Notes: generated by a model from the sequence alone, not told the origin. Shown: positions 35,932 to 45,745, counted from the stretch's first letter. The stretch: 54,250 bases of DNA from an uncultured Gammaproteobacteria bacterium (GCA_913061315.1 CAJXUC010000001.1:136197-190446), one strand, 5' to 3'. Numbers and translations are program-made.

Positions 35932-37182
35932 TTGGATCATTTTAATTACAAAGACGGCTCACTTTTTTGTGAAGATGTTGCTATTAGCACCCTGGCTGAA
36001 ACATACGGCACGCCGTTGTATGTGTATTCTCGAGCTACTTTAGAGCGTCATTGGCATGCATTTGATGATGCTTTAGCAGGTCGTGAACACCTGGTTTGCT
36101 ATGCGGTTAAAGCCAATTCAAATATTGCTGTACTAAACGTGCTAGCGCGGCTTGGATCTGGTTTTGATATCGTCTCCAGTGGCGAATTACAGCGTGTTTT
36201 ACGAGCGGGTGGCGATCCATCGAAGATCGTATTCTCTGGCGTTGGTAAGCAGGCACACGAAATGGCATTGGCACTCGACACGGGTATCCATTGTTTTAAT
36301 ATTGAATCCGAACAGGAACTCGACTTGCTTAGCCAGGTAGCGACTGAGAAGAATATGACTGCATCCGTCTCATTTAGAGTTAACCCGGATGTTGATGCCA
36401 AAACGCATCCCTATATTTCAACGGGACTAAAAGAAAATAAATTTGGCATTGCGTTTGATGATGCCGATAGAATTTACCTCAAAGCGAACCAACTGCCGCA
36501 TATTGATGTGATAGGCATCGACTGCCATATTGGGTCTCAGCTTACCGAACTGTCGCCGTTTATCGATGCGCTCACGCGTCTGCTGGCTTTAGTCAAACGT
36601 TTGAATCAGCAAGGCTTGAATATTGACCATATGGATCTCGGTGGTGGTCTAGGTATTCGTTATCAAGACGAAACCCCACCTTTGCCCAGTGATTGGGCAA
36701 ATGCCTTGCGCGACCAGCTATCGAATTTTGAAGGTACTATTGTGGTTGAACCAGGTCGAGCTATTGCAGGTAACGCTGGCATTCTAGTGAGTCAGGTCAA
36801 CTACTTAAAACTATCTGACGAAAAGAACTTTGCCATCGTTGATGCTGCAATGAATGATTTGATCCGACCGTGCCTTTACAGTGCTTGGCAGGATATAATT
36901 CCAGTTCAATTGGGTAGTACGGAAACAGAGCTAGAATACGATATTGTCGGTGCTATTTGTGAAACAGGCGATTTCCTAGGAAAACAGCGAATGATGAAAC
37001 TAGCCCAAAATGATCTGCTAGCGGTTCGCTCTTCGGGTGCCTATGGATTTGCAATGGCCTCCAATTACAACACGCGTAATCGTGCCGCTGAAGTCATGGT
37101 TGATGGTGATCAGCATTATTGCATTCGTCAACGTGAAACCTTCGATGATCAGGTCAGTGGCGAATCGCTGCTACCTGAATAG
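35932..37182 (+). CDS. lysA: Diaminopimelate decarboxylase
   Basis: 416 residues, fold-type III PLP decarboxylase. Starts at TTG (35932-35934) with GAAGAG upstream; no suitable ATG in frame near the conserved N-terminus MDHFNYKDGSLFCEDV. PLP lysine is K60 in CYAVKANSN, glycine loop LGGGLGI, EPGRAIAGNAG phosphate-binding segment, and the catalytic cysteine region GAICETGDFLG. It converts meso-diaminopimelate to lysine. The dapF start is 10 bp after its stop. Confidence 0.97.
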   Translation: MDHFNYKDGSLFCEDVAISTLAETYGTPLYVYSRATLERHWHAFDDALAGREHLVCYAVKANSNIAVLNVLARLGSGFDIVSSGELQRVLRAGGDPSKIVFSGVGKQAHEMALALDTGIHCFNIESEQELDLLSQVATEKNMTASVSFRVNPDVDAKTHPYISTGLKENKFGIAFDDADRIYLKANQLPHIDVIGIDCHIGSQLTELSPFIDALTRLLALVKRLNQQGLNIDHMDLGGGLGIRYQDETPPLPSDWANALRDQLSNFEGTIVVEPGRAIAGNAGILVSQVNYLKLSDEKNFAIVDAAMNDLIRPCLYSAWQDIIPVQLGSTETELEYDIVGAICETGDFLGKQRMMKLAQNDLLAVRSSGAYGFAMASNYNTRNRAAEVMVDGDQHYCIRQRETFDDQVSGESLLPE

Positions 37183-37192
37183 GGTTGATTTA

Positions 37193-38023
37193 ATGGCTAT
37201 TAAATTCACCAAAATGCATGGTTTAGGTAATGACTTTGTGGTTATTGATGCAATTAATCAGCAGTTTGAGTTAGATGGCGCTGAAATTAAACGGTTGTCT
37301 GATCGTAACTTGGGTATTGGTTTTGATCAAATGCTAGTAGTCGAAAAAGCCCAGTCTGATCAAGCTGATTTCAAATATCGCATTTTTAATGCGGATGGTG
37401 GAGAAGTCGCTCAATGTGGCAATGGTGCGCGTTGTTTTGCACGTTTTGTTCACGAGCAAAAACTCAGTGATGCTAAGGTAATTTTGGTTGAAACCAGCGC
37501 AGGTTTGCTGCAACTAGAAATAATAGATGCGAACCGGGTTAGAGTTAATATGGGCTTACCCACGTTCGACCCAAAACAAATTCCGCTCAATACGACCGTG
37601 CGTTGTGAGCAGTACGAAATTAATCTCGACGGCCAAGTGATTCTGTTCAGTGCATTGGGTATTGGTAATCCACATATGGTTATTGTGGTCGATGACGTCA
37701 ATCAGTGTGATCTGGAGACGTTTGGTCCAATATTGGAAGCGCATCCTTTTTTCCCTGAACGGGTCAATGTTGGATTCATGCAAGTTGTCGATAGAAAAAA
37801 CTTTACTCTACGTGTTTTTGAGCGCGGTGTTGGCGAGACGCAAGCTTGTGGCAGTGGTGCTTGTGCTGCAACGGTTGCTGGTTTTCAGCTCGGTATTTTG
37901 GATGCCGAAACTACGGCTCAACTGACTGGCGGTACGCTTCAGCTAGAATGGCAGGGAGAAGCTAATCCAGTTATGATGACGGGAGAAACTGCTCTAGTTT
38001 TTCAAGGCGAAATTATTGTCTAG
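37193..38023 (+). CDS. dapF: Diaminopimelate epimerase
   Basis: 276 residues from the ATG at 37193 (MAIKFTKMHGLGNDFVVID, the invariant N-terminus). An upstream in-frame ATG at 37037 lies inside lysA and is rejected. The two catalytic cysteines are C75 in QCGNGARC and the one in QACGSGACAA near the C-terminal third. Interconverts LL- and meso-diaminopimelate for lysine and peptidoglycan. Confidence 0.97.
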   Translation: MAIKFTKMHGLGNDFVVIDAINQQFELDGAEIKRLSDRNLGIGFDQMLVVEKAQSDQADFKYRIFNADGGEVAQCGNGARCFARFVHEQKLSDAKVILVETSAGLLQLEIIDANRVRVNMGLPTFDPKQIPLNTTVRCEQYEINLDGQVILFSALGIGNPHMVIVVDDVNQCDLETFGPILEAHPFFPERVNVGFMQVVDRKNFTLRVFERGVGETQACGSGACAATVAGFQLGILDAETTAQLTGGTLQLEWQGEANPVMMTGETALVFQGEIIV

Positions 38024-38056
38024 CACTAATACAAGTGACAACTTAAGAGAAAAAGA

Positions 38057-38749
38057 ATGCCCAAAGTCAGCGCTAAATCAGATCAGTTAGAAGAATCAAA
38101 GGTCATCGAGTATTTACAGGAAAATCCTGAAACGTTGATGTCTTATCCCGATATTTTTACGAGCCTTTCGATTCCGCATCAAACGCGTGGTGCAATTTCA
38201 TTGGTTGAGCGGCAAATGATTTTGTTGCGTGATGACAATCGAATGAACAAAAAGCACATGGATAATTTAGTGAGCATCGCTCGTGAAAATGAAGAGCTTA
38301 ATCAGCGTTTTCACCGTCTTGCGCTCGAGTTAATGAGTAACGATCAGCTGCACGACGTTTTATCGCTGGTTCAGGATCAAGTGCAAACATTTTTTCATAC
38401 GGACTATGTTTGTTTTAAATTTTTGCCAACCATTAGTGATCCCAAAAAATACCTTGGTACCCATTATCTTGAGGTGAACAGTGGCGTTGTCGATACCGTT
38501 ACCACATGGGTTTCTAACCGAAAACCAATTTGTGGAGAGCAGGAAGCAAGCACCAATGTCGCATTGTTTGGTGCGGATCTAAACGTTCAGTCTTGCGCTA
38601 TTATTCCGCTTTATCATGCCTCTGATCTGGGTGTGCTTTGTCTTGGCAGTACTAATAAAAAACATTTTACTGAAAAAATGGGCACTATTTTTCTACAGCA
38701 ACTGGGTGAATTGGTTAGTGCCCGTTTGCAAGGACTGTTAGCTGGCTAA
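38057..38749 (+). CDS. DUF484 family protein (YigA-like)
   Basis: 230 residues. N-terminal helix VIEYLQENPETLMSYPDIF and ISLVERQMILLRDDNR are diagnostic of DUF484. A coiled-coil section (about 60-95) leads into a GAF-like domain (about 100-228). It sits between dapF and xerC, the conserved position, and ends 4 bp before xerC, so translation is probably coupled. Its function is not established. Confidence 0.92.
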   Translation: MPKVSAKSDQLEESKVIEYLQENPETLMSYPDIFTSLSIPHQTRGAISLVERQMILLRDDNRMNKKHMDNLVSIARENEELNQRFHRLALELMSNDQLHDVLSLVQDQVQTFFHTDYVCFKFLPTISDPKKYLGTHYLEVNSGVVDTVTTWVSNRKPICGEQEASTNVALFGADLNVQSCAIIPLYHASDLGVLCLGSTNKKHFTEKMGTIFLQQLGELVSARLQGLLAG

Positions 38750-38753
38750 CCGT

Positions 38754-39662
38754 ATGAAAGGGCAACAATCGCAATATTTGGATTCTTATATCGACATGTT
38801 GCGTAGTGAAAAATATTACTCACCTCACACTTGTAAAAGTTATCGCCGTGACCTTGATAAATTTGCTCTCTACCTACAAGACTATAATATTACTCAATGG
38901 TCTAAAGTTTTCTTTGAGCAGGTCAGTAGTTACGCCGCGCATCGTTTTCGAAATGGGCTTAAAAGCAGTTCTATCCAACGTGAGCTTTCTTCAATTAGGG
39001 GGTTATATCAATACTTAATTCGTCAAGGCGTGGTGAAGAGTAATCCGGCAAAAGACGCCAGTGCGCCAAAGCCTGATCATTTACTGCCAAAAACTTGTGA
39101 TGCAGAGCAGGTGGGTCAACTGTTAGATGGCAATGAAACAGACAGTGCTTTAACCATTCGTGACTTAGCTATATTTGAGTTTATTTATTCATCTGGTTTA
39201 CGTCTGGCTGAACTGGTTGGCATTGACATCTTCGACATGGATCTCAATCAACAGCAAGTGATCGTTACCGGTAAAGGTAACAAGACGCGCTACTTACCGA
39301 TTGGTTCGAAGGCAATTATTGCAATCAACCGCTGGTTAAAAATCCGTCCAGAATTTGTTCGGGCTGATACTGGCAATGCTTTATTTTTGAGCAAACTCGG
39401 AAAGCGAATATCTCATCGTAATGTCCAGGCTCGACTCAATGTGTTATCAAAAAAACGAACTCTCAATCAACACCTGTCGCCCCACACATTGCGCCACTCT
39501 TTTGCTACTCACCTATTGGAATCGAGTGGTGACTTGCGTTCCGTACAAGAATTATTGGGTCATGCTAATATCAGCACGACTCAAATTTATACCCACTTGG
39601 ACTTCCAGCATTTAGCCAAGGTTTATGATTCAGCTCATCCTAGGGCCAAGAAAAAATCATAG
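38754..39662 (+). CDS. xerC: Tyrosine recombinase XerC
   Basis: 302 residues. N-terminal SAM-like core-binding domain (SEKYYSPHTCKSYRRDLDKF) and a catalytic domain with SSGLRLAELVGID (first Arg), GKGNKTRYLP (Lys), HTLRHSFATHLLE (His, Arg), LLGHANISTTQIYTHLD (His, nucleophilic Tyr). Acts with XerD at dif to resolve chromosome dimers. The lptM-lysA-dapF-DUF484-xerC order supports XerC over XerD or a phage integrase. Confidence 0.96.
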   Translation: MKGQQSQYLDSYIDMLRSEKYYSPHTCKSYRRDLDKFALYLQDYNITQWSKVFFEQVSSYAAHRFRNGLKSSSIQRELSSIRGLYQYLIRQGVVKSNPAKDASAPKPDHLLPKTCDAEQVGQLLDGNETDSALTIRDLAIFEFIYSSGLRLAELVGIDIFDMDLNQQQVIVTGKGNKTRYLPIGSKAIIAINRWLKIRPEFVRADTGNALFLSKLGKRISHRNVQARLNVLSKKRTLNQHLSPHTLRHSFATHLLESSGDLRSVQELLGHANISTTQIYTHLDFQHLAKVYDSAHPRAKKKS

Positions 39663-39834
39663 TCAGCTTTGACCTAGCGATCCTATCATTCAATAAACAG
39701 TTTATTTGTTTTGATGCTCATGCATAAAAGTTTTAATGTATTTTTTATAAGGCAAAGCTTCGACTTAATAGTGTGGAAATCATTTAGGATGTCATTGCAG
39801 CAGAATAGACTTTGGTTAAAGGAGATAGCAGCGC

Positions 39835-40485
39835 ATGCTGAAAATTTTTAAAGTTAAATCAATACCGCGATTAGATTGGAGTTCACCAACACCCTTTAAT
39901 CTTCGCCCTAAACTGCTTACCTTTTTCTATTTGAACTTAGGCTTGGTTTTGTTTGGGTTGGGTGAAGCATTGTTGATTGCCAGTGGTGCAGGTGTCAGCC
40001 CCTGGACCGTGCTGGCACAAGGTGTTTCGAGTAAAACAAACTGGAGTATTGGTTTTTCCACCATGATAGTCAGTTTTAGTGTCTTATTCATGTGGATACC
40101 TTTACGCCAAAAGCCCGGCATAGGTACCATTTTAAACGCTTTGATTATCGCTTTTATGATCGATTTTTCGTTGCACTTATTACCCAGTCCTCAATTGCTT
40201 GTGTGGCAATTGGTTCAAGTATCTATCGGAATATTAATCATTGGTATTGGATCCGGTATTTATCTGACTGCCAACTTAGGGGCGGGCCCCAGAGATGGCC
40301 TAATGACGGGATTACAAATCAAGACAAATTTTCCCATCGCAAATATTCGAATCGCTCTAGAAATCACCGTTGTTTCTATTGGTTGGTATTTAGGGGGTGT
40401 CGTAGGGATAGGCACAGTCATGTTCGCATTTGGGGTTGGGCCGTGTGTTGCGATAGGAATATTGCTAGTTCGAAAGTGTCTGTGA
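39835..40485 (+). CDS. YczE/YyaS/YitT-family membrane protein
   Basis: 216 residues with five to six hydrophobic segments. The first is preceded by FYLNLGLVLFGLGEALLIAS, and GAGVSPWTVLAQG and LGAGPRDGLMTGLQ are the paired glycine-proline motifs of the YczE (COG2364) group. Inner membrane protein of unknown substrate. Ends tail-to-tail with the dehydrogenase gene, 25 bp apart. Confidence 0.82.
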   Translation: MLKIFKVKSIPRLDWSSPTPFNLRPKLLTFFYLNLGLVLFGLGEALLIASGAGVSPWTVLAQGVSSKTNWSIGFSTMIVSFSVLFMWIPLRQKPGIGTILNALIIAFMIDFSLHLLPSPQLLVWQLVQVSIGILIIGIGSGIYLTANLGAGPRDGLMTGLQIKTNFPIANIRIALEITVVSIGWYLGGVVGIGTVMFAFGVGPCVAIGILLVRKCL

Positions 40486-40510
40486 GATAGCCTCTGGTTA
40501 GATTGGCATT

Positions 40511-41542
40511 CTAGTAACCGCGTTCAGACTGTATCGGGTTAAGCAGCGGTTTATGTGTGAGAAAAAGTTGCATGTTGCGCAGGAAAAGTTCGAGTGTCAT
40601 TGGCACATAGCCATCGCCATCATCCGCTGAGATATGGGGTGTGATGATGAGGTTTTTAGTGTGCCAAAGTCGAGATGATTTGGCAATGGGCTCTGGGTCG
40701 AATACGTCTAGTATGGCACCACGCAGGCTGCCTTCGTCGAGCTTGTCACAGAGTGCAACATAGTCAATGAGTGCTGCTCTGCCTATGTTGACAATACCCG
40801 CCGTTTTTTTCATTAAGTTGAGCCGACGTCGGTTTAATAATCCGCGCGTTTCAGGTGTATCTGGTGTGGCGGTTAGCAGGTAGTCGGCACGGGGTAAAAC
40901 CTTATCCAGCTGATCGGTCATGACTACTTCATCGCAACCATCGACGCCTCTTCCACTGCGATTAACACCAATCACATGGACGCCCAAAGCCTGTACTTTT
41001 TTAGCCGCTGCGCCACCGAGGCTACCCGGACCAATGACAACTAATGTTTTGCCTGCAATGGGTGAGGCATATAACGAGTCATAAACTTTCAGGCGTTGAT
41101 TAGTTACAACAGCAGGCATATGTGAATGCAGCATTAAAATGCTCATTAGTCCAAACTCACCTGCCTTGGCTGCGTGGACGCCTTTATTATTAGTAAGTAC
41201 GACTCCATTAGGAATCCAGTCCATGGGTAACATATGTTCGACACCCGCACCAATACAGTGAATCCATTTTAAATTGGGTGCCACTTGAGCCAGATTTTTC
41301 ATAGGTAAATCCCAAGTCAGCAATACATCGGTATCAGCCATAGATGAATTGAAGTTATCAGTATCCCAATCGACAAAAGTGTCTAAATGCTGGTCCATGC
41401 CTTCAAATTTTTTAATGGCCTCTGCGAAGCGTTTTCGAGTAATAGTGAATACAGCCTCACCATCTGGCGTATTAGGAAACGATCCATCAGCCCAACGATT
41501 ATTCTTAATATGAACTTTAATTTTCAATTTTTTTTCTATCAT
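40511..41542 (-). CDS. D-2-hydroxyacid dehydrogenase (NAD-binding)
   Basis: 343 residues. The Rossmann loop is VIGPGSLGG (169-177); VNIGRAALIDYVAL carries the substrate-binding Arg region, AILDVFDPEP the acidic dyad residue and ITPHIS the catalytic His. Reduces 2-keto acids or oxidises D-2-hydroxy acids. Its start overlaps the end of the upstream Rieske oxygenase gene by 26 bp, so the two are one operon and probably act in one catabolic route. The substrate is unknown; the weakly conserved N-terminal third suggests an unusual one. Confidence 0.88.
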   Translation of the reverse strand: MIEKKLKIKVHIKNNRWADGSFPNTPDGEAVFTITRKRFAEAIKKFEGMDQHLDTFVDWDTDNFNSSMADTDVLLTWDLPMKNLAQVAPNLKWIHCIGAGVEHMLPMDWIPNGVVLTNNKGVHAAKAGEFGLMSILMLHSHMPAVVTNQRLKVYDSLYASPIAGKTLVVIGPGSLGGAAAKKVQALGVHVIGVNRSGRGVDGCDEVVMTDQLDKVLPRADYLLTATPDTPETRGLLNRRRLNLMKKTAGIVNIGRAALIDYVALCDKLDEGSLRGAILDVFDPEPIAKSSRLWHTKNLIITPHISADDGDGYVPMTLELFLRNMQLFLTHKPLLNPIQSERGY

Positions 41543-42902
41543 TGTCTTCGAGTGCTTTTAATTGTTCGATGATCCTATTGTCCCGCTCTGAACCACTGAG
41601 GGCATCCCCTGAAAAAATGATATCCATTACTTGCTGATTGGCATTGCGTAACAACTCCGGTTCTTTGTTTTTATTGACATTTGGTCGCTTCAATATGGTA
41701 TCGCTGCCATAGGTTGGAATAACTCCATCACCTAGAACATTGTTACTGAGGACAGCAGGTTGAGGTGGGCGTCTACCCTTTTTTAAATTACGACAGTATT
41801 TTCTAATTTGTGCTCGGTACATAGAAATGCCGCGATCTCCTGATACAAGGTATTCTTTTTCATGGTCAGAAATAGTGCCCATGCCCTCTACAGCTTCGAC
41901 ATCGCCCGGGTTGGCCTGCTTTTCGTCATAACTGCGATCAAGCAATTCACCCTGTTCAATCCTTTGCATACCCTCTGGTGTGTTGAACTCAATCGGATCG
42001 CCACGTTCGCCAAAATTACCCCAGGCAAAAGCAATGCAACTCTCATCATCAACAGGGACAACCCAGCGTGTGAAGGCACTCCGGCCAAAGTAACGTTGTT
42101 GACTTCCATCGGCAGCGAAAGCAGAGCCAGACTGAGTAAAGTTGGGTAACACTAACTCATTGACTCGAATCCAGACGTTATCGCCAACTCGACGAGAAGC
42201 GGTTCCAAAGAATCTAACTTTTAAATGTTCATAGAATTTAATTTCGCCCATTTCACCAAAGCCATCAGAGAATTGCGACTGATGCAAAAACGCCGTGTGA
42301 ACCGGGTCAACAATAGCGTCAAGTACCTGTATCCAGTTACATTTAAATGGTGCAGCATAGGGCGTCATGACCATATCAGGCAAATCAAAAGTATCGTAGA
42401 TTGGAAACTCAGGTAACTCGCCCATAGGGCCCATATAGGCAAAAAGTAATCCTTTATATTGTTTCACGGGATAAGCCCCAAGGCGCACTTTTTGTTTCGC
42501 GTTGGAGGCTGAAATTGAATCCTTTGGTTCACCAGGAATATCAAGCACCGTACCATCCACATCAAAAGCCCAGCCGTGGTAGCAACAGCGAATGCCGTGA
42601 TCGTCACAGTGCCCAAATTCAAGTGAGGCTCTTCGGTGGGGACATTTTTTATGGACTAGCCCGTACTGGCCTGATTTATCTTGAAATAACACCAACTCTT
42701 CGTTAAGAATTTTGATTAGCTGAGGTTTATTGCCCAGCTCGCTGGTAATAAACACGGGATGCCAATAACGACGCAGGTACTCACCACAAACGGTACTGGG
42801 ACCAGTTTTGGTTAAATCACTTATCGACCCACCGGTCCAAGTTTGATGATATCCGCAGTAACTTTCGAAGTTTTCTCGGTCTAAGGCCTCAGTATCCTTC
42901 AT
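41517..42902 (-). CDS. Rieske [2Fe-2S] aromatic-ring-hydroxylating oxygenase (large subunit type)
   Basis: 461 residues. N-terminal Rieske domain (about 45-150) with CPHRR (C87, H89) and CCYHGW (C106, H109) as cluster ligands. The C-terminal catalytic domain has DAIVDPVHTAFLHQ, the two His and one Asp mononuclear-iron motif of phthalate/vanillate-type oxygenases (D-x-x-H-x3-4-H). Likely a hydroxylase or O/N-demethylase. No dedicated reductase gene is adjacent, so electrons must come from elsewhere. It heads an operon with a D-2-hydroxyacid dehydrogenase and is divergent from a LysR regulator. Confidence 0.9.
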   Translation of the reverse strand: MKDTEALDRENFESYCGYHQTWTGGSISDLTKTGPSTVCGEYLRRYWHPVFITSELGNKPQLIKILNEELVLFQDKSGQYGLVHKKCPHRRASLEFGHCDDHGIRCCYHGWAFDVDGTVLDIPGEPKDSISASNAKQKVRLGAYPVKQYKGLLFAYMGPMGELPEFPIYDTFDLPDMVMTPYAAPFKCNWIQVLDAIVDPVHTAFLHQSQFSDGFGEMGEIKFYEHLKVRFFGTASRRVGDNVWIRVNELVLPNFTQSGSAFAADGSQQRYFGRSAFTRWVVPVDDESCIAFAWGNFGERGDPIEFNTPEGMQRIEQGELLDRSYDEKQANPGDVEAVEGMGTISDHEKEYLVSGDRGISMYRAQIRKYCRNLKKGRRPPQPAVLSNNVLGDGVIPTYGSDTILKRPNVNKNKEPELLRNANQQVMDIIFSGDALSGSERDNRIIEQLKALEDNDRKKIEN

Positions 42903-43172
42903 TTATTTACCTTTAGGCTGGCTTTTGGGTGGGCTCAGCAGAATAGATTTTCGAATAGCCCCCATATTGAGCAGAAAAGCTCTTATGCTCATATACGGAC
43001 AATAAGCCCTTAAATAAGAGTTATTAGTACTGGTATATGTTTGATTATTGATCTGAAAGAATGTGTCTGATTTAACGATATTCAGTCACAACCTTGCAAG
43101 CGACATAAACGAGCCTACAATAAGACGAAATGGAATACCTAAGTTGACCCTTACCATTGAGGACTCCAAGTA
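42903..43172. promoter_or_regulatory. Divergent LysR/Rieske control region
   Basis: 270 bp between the LysR gene and the Rieske operon, the expected place for LysR binding. I could not pick out a single convincing T-N11-A operator. Confidence 0.4.
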
Positions 43173-44075
43173 ATGCAAACCAATCGGCGTAAACTCGTTA
43201 CACCGCCTTTGCACTGGCTAAGAGCATATGAGGCTTCCGCCAGACACTTAAGCTTTACCAATGCTGCAGCTGAGTTGTTTATCACTCAGTCAGCGGTGAG
43301 TAAGCAAGTACGTCTGCTAGAATCACATTTAGGTCAACAACTGTTTACGAGAGAGCACCGTGGTCTGAACTTGACTGAGGCGGGTCGCAACTATCTACCC
43401 ACTATCATTCGAGCCTTTAATACACTCGATCAGGGTACGCGGACTTTTTTGGGATATTCGACTAATCAAAATCTCCACATTAAAGCTAATTATTCTTTTT
43501 CTGTGTTTTGGTTAAGCAGTCACTTACATGAATTTATGGCACTTTATCCCAAAATAGAACTCACTGTATCTACCGCACTTTGGGAGCAGGACTTTTCGAC
43601 CAGTAATGCTGATATTGAAATACACGTTGGGAGACGAGATTTTTTTTCAGATCAGGCTATACAGCTCGCTGAGGAAAAAATATATCCAGTCTGTTCACCT
43701 GAAATGGCCAAGCGACTTAAAGTACCGTCAGACATGCTAAACGAAAGAATACTCGACTTAACGGGCATCAGCGATAGTTGGAACTATTGGGCATCGCAAG
43801 CTGATCAAACCGATTTAGAAATTATTCAGCGTCATTACTTCAGCACCTTTGCATTATCACTCAACATGGCCCGCGAGGGCAGAGGTATCTCTTTAGGGCA
43901 ATCAACTCTGGTTGAATCGTCAATACAACGGGGTGACTTAGTTTGTCCATTTGAATTACCCGTTGATGGGCTTGATCATTATTTTTTGCAGCAAGACTTG
44001 ATCAACACACCTCACCCGCATGCTAACGACTTTGTTGAGTGGATCGTGCGAAAATTTTCAAACGAATGTAAATAA
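43173..44075 (+). CDS. LysR-family transcriptional regulator (GcvA type) for the Rieske operon
   Basis: 300 residues. HTH region WLRAYEASARHLSFTNAAAE, ITQSAVSKQVRLLE and LFTREHRGLNLTEAG, plus a full-length effector domain (about 95-290). Divergent arrangement with the Rieske/dehydrogenase operon implies that it controls that operon in response to a substrate or intermediate. Similar in type to the regulator at 30.6-31.5 kb. Confidence 0.92.
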   Translation: MQTNRRKLVTPPLHWLRAYEASARHLSFTNAAAELFITQSAVSKQVRLLESHLGQQLFTREHRGLNLTEAGRNYLPTIIRAFNTLDQGTRTFLGYSTNQNLHIKANYSFSVFWLSSHLHEFMALYPKIELTVSTALWEQDFSTSNADIEIHVGRRDFFSDQAIQLAEEKIYPVCSPEMAKRLKVPSDMLNERILDLTGISDSWNYWASQADQTDLEIIQRHYFSTFALSLNMAREGRGISLGQSTLVESSIQRGDLVCPFELPVDGLDHYFLQQDLINTPHPHANDFVEWIVRKFSNECK

Positions 44076-44293
44076 CTTCAAGCAGAAATTGCTAAAAATT
44101 TTAATATCCAAAGTAGCGTCTATTGTAGGTGATTTTAAAGATAATATGGCCATTTCAGAAAATTTCGGTGTCTGACTGACAGATTTATTGATATTGGTTA
44201 AGCACCCTACAAGAAATCAATATCAACCAAAAGCTCAAGGGTTAAGCCAAGTTGATTCAGGAATGTTTGATCTTAAAATTGAACTTTTTTAAT

Positions 44294-44326
44294 TCAAGTG
44301 GCGGGACCTAAGCCACCGCCACTTGA
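44294..44326. terminator. Strong hairpin downstream of the cold-shock gene
   Basis: TCAAGTGGCGG (44294-44304) pairs perfectly with CCGCCACTTGA (44316-44326) around an 11-base loop, starting about 19 bp beyond the csp stop. In the csp direction the hairpin is followed by an A-tract, not T, so it is at best an atypical terminator or 3'-end stabiliser. Confidence 0.5.
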
Positions 44327-44344
44327 TTTGGTAATTGTCGCAGC

Positions 44345-44551
44345 TTAAACGGCAACAACTTTGTTTGCGCAAGGACCTTTCTGGCCTTGGCCAACTTCAA
44401 ATTCAACCGCTTGGCCGTCATTCAAAGTTGCATATTCACCGCCAGCTTGAATTTCTGAATGATGAACAAACAAATCCTTACCACCATCTTCAGGTGTAAT
44501 AAAACCGAAACCTTTATCGGCATTGAACCATTTAACTGTACCTTTACTCAT
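44345..44551 (-). CDS. Cold-shock protein (CspA family)
   Basis: 68 residues, canonical single CSD. RNP1 is KGFGFI and RNP2 is [20 protein letters not shown] at the start and [10 protein letters not shown] at the end are family hallmarks. Binds single-stranded RNA and DNA as an RNA chaperone. A long upstream untranscribed or leader region (340 bp) is typical of csp genes. Confidence 0.97.
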   Translation of the reverse strand: MSKGTVKWFNADKGFGFITPEDGGKDLFVHHSEIQAGGEYATLNDGQAVEFEVGQGQKGPCANKVVAV

Positions 44552-44892
44552 TTTCTTTACTCATTTTTTGTTGGTGAAATATAAAAATTATATCCGAATT
44601 CACCGGTTCGAATATAACGTGAAAGTTTTTTCAAAAGAATATACGTCTAAATTTAGGTGCGCCATAGGCGTAAATTGAGTTGAAATGTAGGTTGGTTATT
44701 GTATATTTTTATCCAATTATATTTTAAATTGTACCATTTTTCTAACAGCATACCGATTAATTCGCACTATGAACAGTTTTGTAACACTTGAAAAGTATTT
44801 GATTCAGTATTGATAGTCATATGTTTTGACTAAATGATTATACAGATCATCCCATTAACGACGTTTAAGTGGTTTTAAAAGTGAGTAAGGCG
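44552..44892. other. Spacer and probable 5' leader of the csp gene
   Basis: No gene. Long AT-rich region upstream of csp on the minus strand, where cold-shock genes often have a structured leader. I did not find an exact cold-box. Confidence 0.35.
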
Positions 44893-45225
44893 TTAGACAT
44901 ATTTTGAACCAGTCGTGTAAATGGTTAAGAATACACAGCCTTTATTCCCACTCAAAAAATTCTTATCATAAGTACCTGTTTCAGCTGCACTTGCCCACCC
45001 AGCATAAACCCATATGCCATCAACCCTAGCACTTCCTTGTAGCAAATATATAAATTCTGGACCCTTGTGTTGATGATCTGGAAATAAGGTATTGGGCAAG
45101 AACCGATACAACTCCATTATTTGGTCATTGGCCTGGGGCAACTTTTTAATTTCAACGCCACTCGCCGCTTCGTATTGTTCCCAATCCATGGAACTGGAAT
45201 CGGCAAAACTATATTGAGGCTTCAT
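44893..45225 (-). CDS. Single-domain cupin protein (ChrR-like)
   Basis: 110 residues. The metal-site motif is FPDHQHKGPEFIYLLQG (H-x-H with a following Glu), and GSARVDGIWVYAGWASAAE continues the beta-barrel; a second conserved His is not obvious, which might weaken metal binding. Related proteins include the zinc-binding cupin of ChrR anti-sigma factors and acetylacetone-cleaving-like enzymes. No sigma factor is adjacent. Confidence 0.75.
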   Translation of the reverse strand: MKPQYSFADSSSMDWEQYEAASGVEIKKLPQANDQIMELYRFLPNTLFPDHQHKGPEFIYLLQGSARVDGIWVYAGWASAAETGTYDKNFLSGNKGCVFLTIYTTGSKYV

Positions 45226-45331
45226 AACATTGCGGTCCTTTTATAAATCTGCAAACGTCATGAAAGCGACGAATAATAGTTAAGAATAAAATAAAAAAAG
45301 TTAGAGTGTAGCAACACTTATAATCTCGATT

Positions 45332-45745
45332 TTAAAAGCCTGTTGACTGAGGTATGGAATAGGTTCCAACGACGTGCGCTACCGCTTTTTCATCCCCTTC
45401 AGAATATAAAGAAACTTCACCAACAATGAGAGACTTACCTACTTTTAGTAAGGTGCATTGACCAATAATATCTTTTGTTGATGACGGTTTGCGCATAAAA
45501 TTAATCGACAGGTTAGTGGTTACTGCAAGTGCAACTATGCCAATTTCACCTAAAATAGCGACATATAATGCATAATCAGCGATCGTCATTAAAACGGGTC
45601 CTGAAACCGTGCCACCAGGCCTCAATTCATTAAACCCTATGGTATGCCTTACCGTGGCAGATTGACCTCCGACCGCTTCAACAATGCACTTGGCTTGAGG
45701 AAAATCATTTTTCATGAAATCTTCGATTTCTGTCTTAGTCGCCAA
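45332..45745 (-). CDS. PaaI-like hot-dog thioesterase
   Basis: 137 residues, single hot-dog domain. GGTVSGPVLMTIADYALYVAIL is the helix-plus-loop signature of the PaaI/4HBT group (catalytic Asp in TIADYA), followed by TTNLSINFMRKP. Hydrolyses acyl-CoA esters; substrate unknown. Stands 106 bp after the cupin gene's upstream edge and might share its transcript. Confidence 0.87.
   Translation of the reverse strand: MATKTEIEDFMKNDFPQAKCIVEAVGGQSATVRHTIGFNELRPGGTVSGPVLMTIADYALYVAILGEIGIVALAVTTNLSINFMRKPSSTKDIIGQCTLLKVGKSLIVGEVSLYSEGDEKAVAHVVGTYSIPQSTGF

Noticed and set aside
44294..44326. Canonical rho-independent terminator for csp
   Set aside because: The stem is perfect, but an A-tract instead of a T-tract follows in the csp direction; kept only as an atypical candidate.
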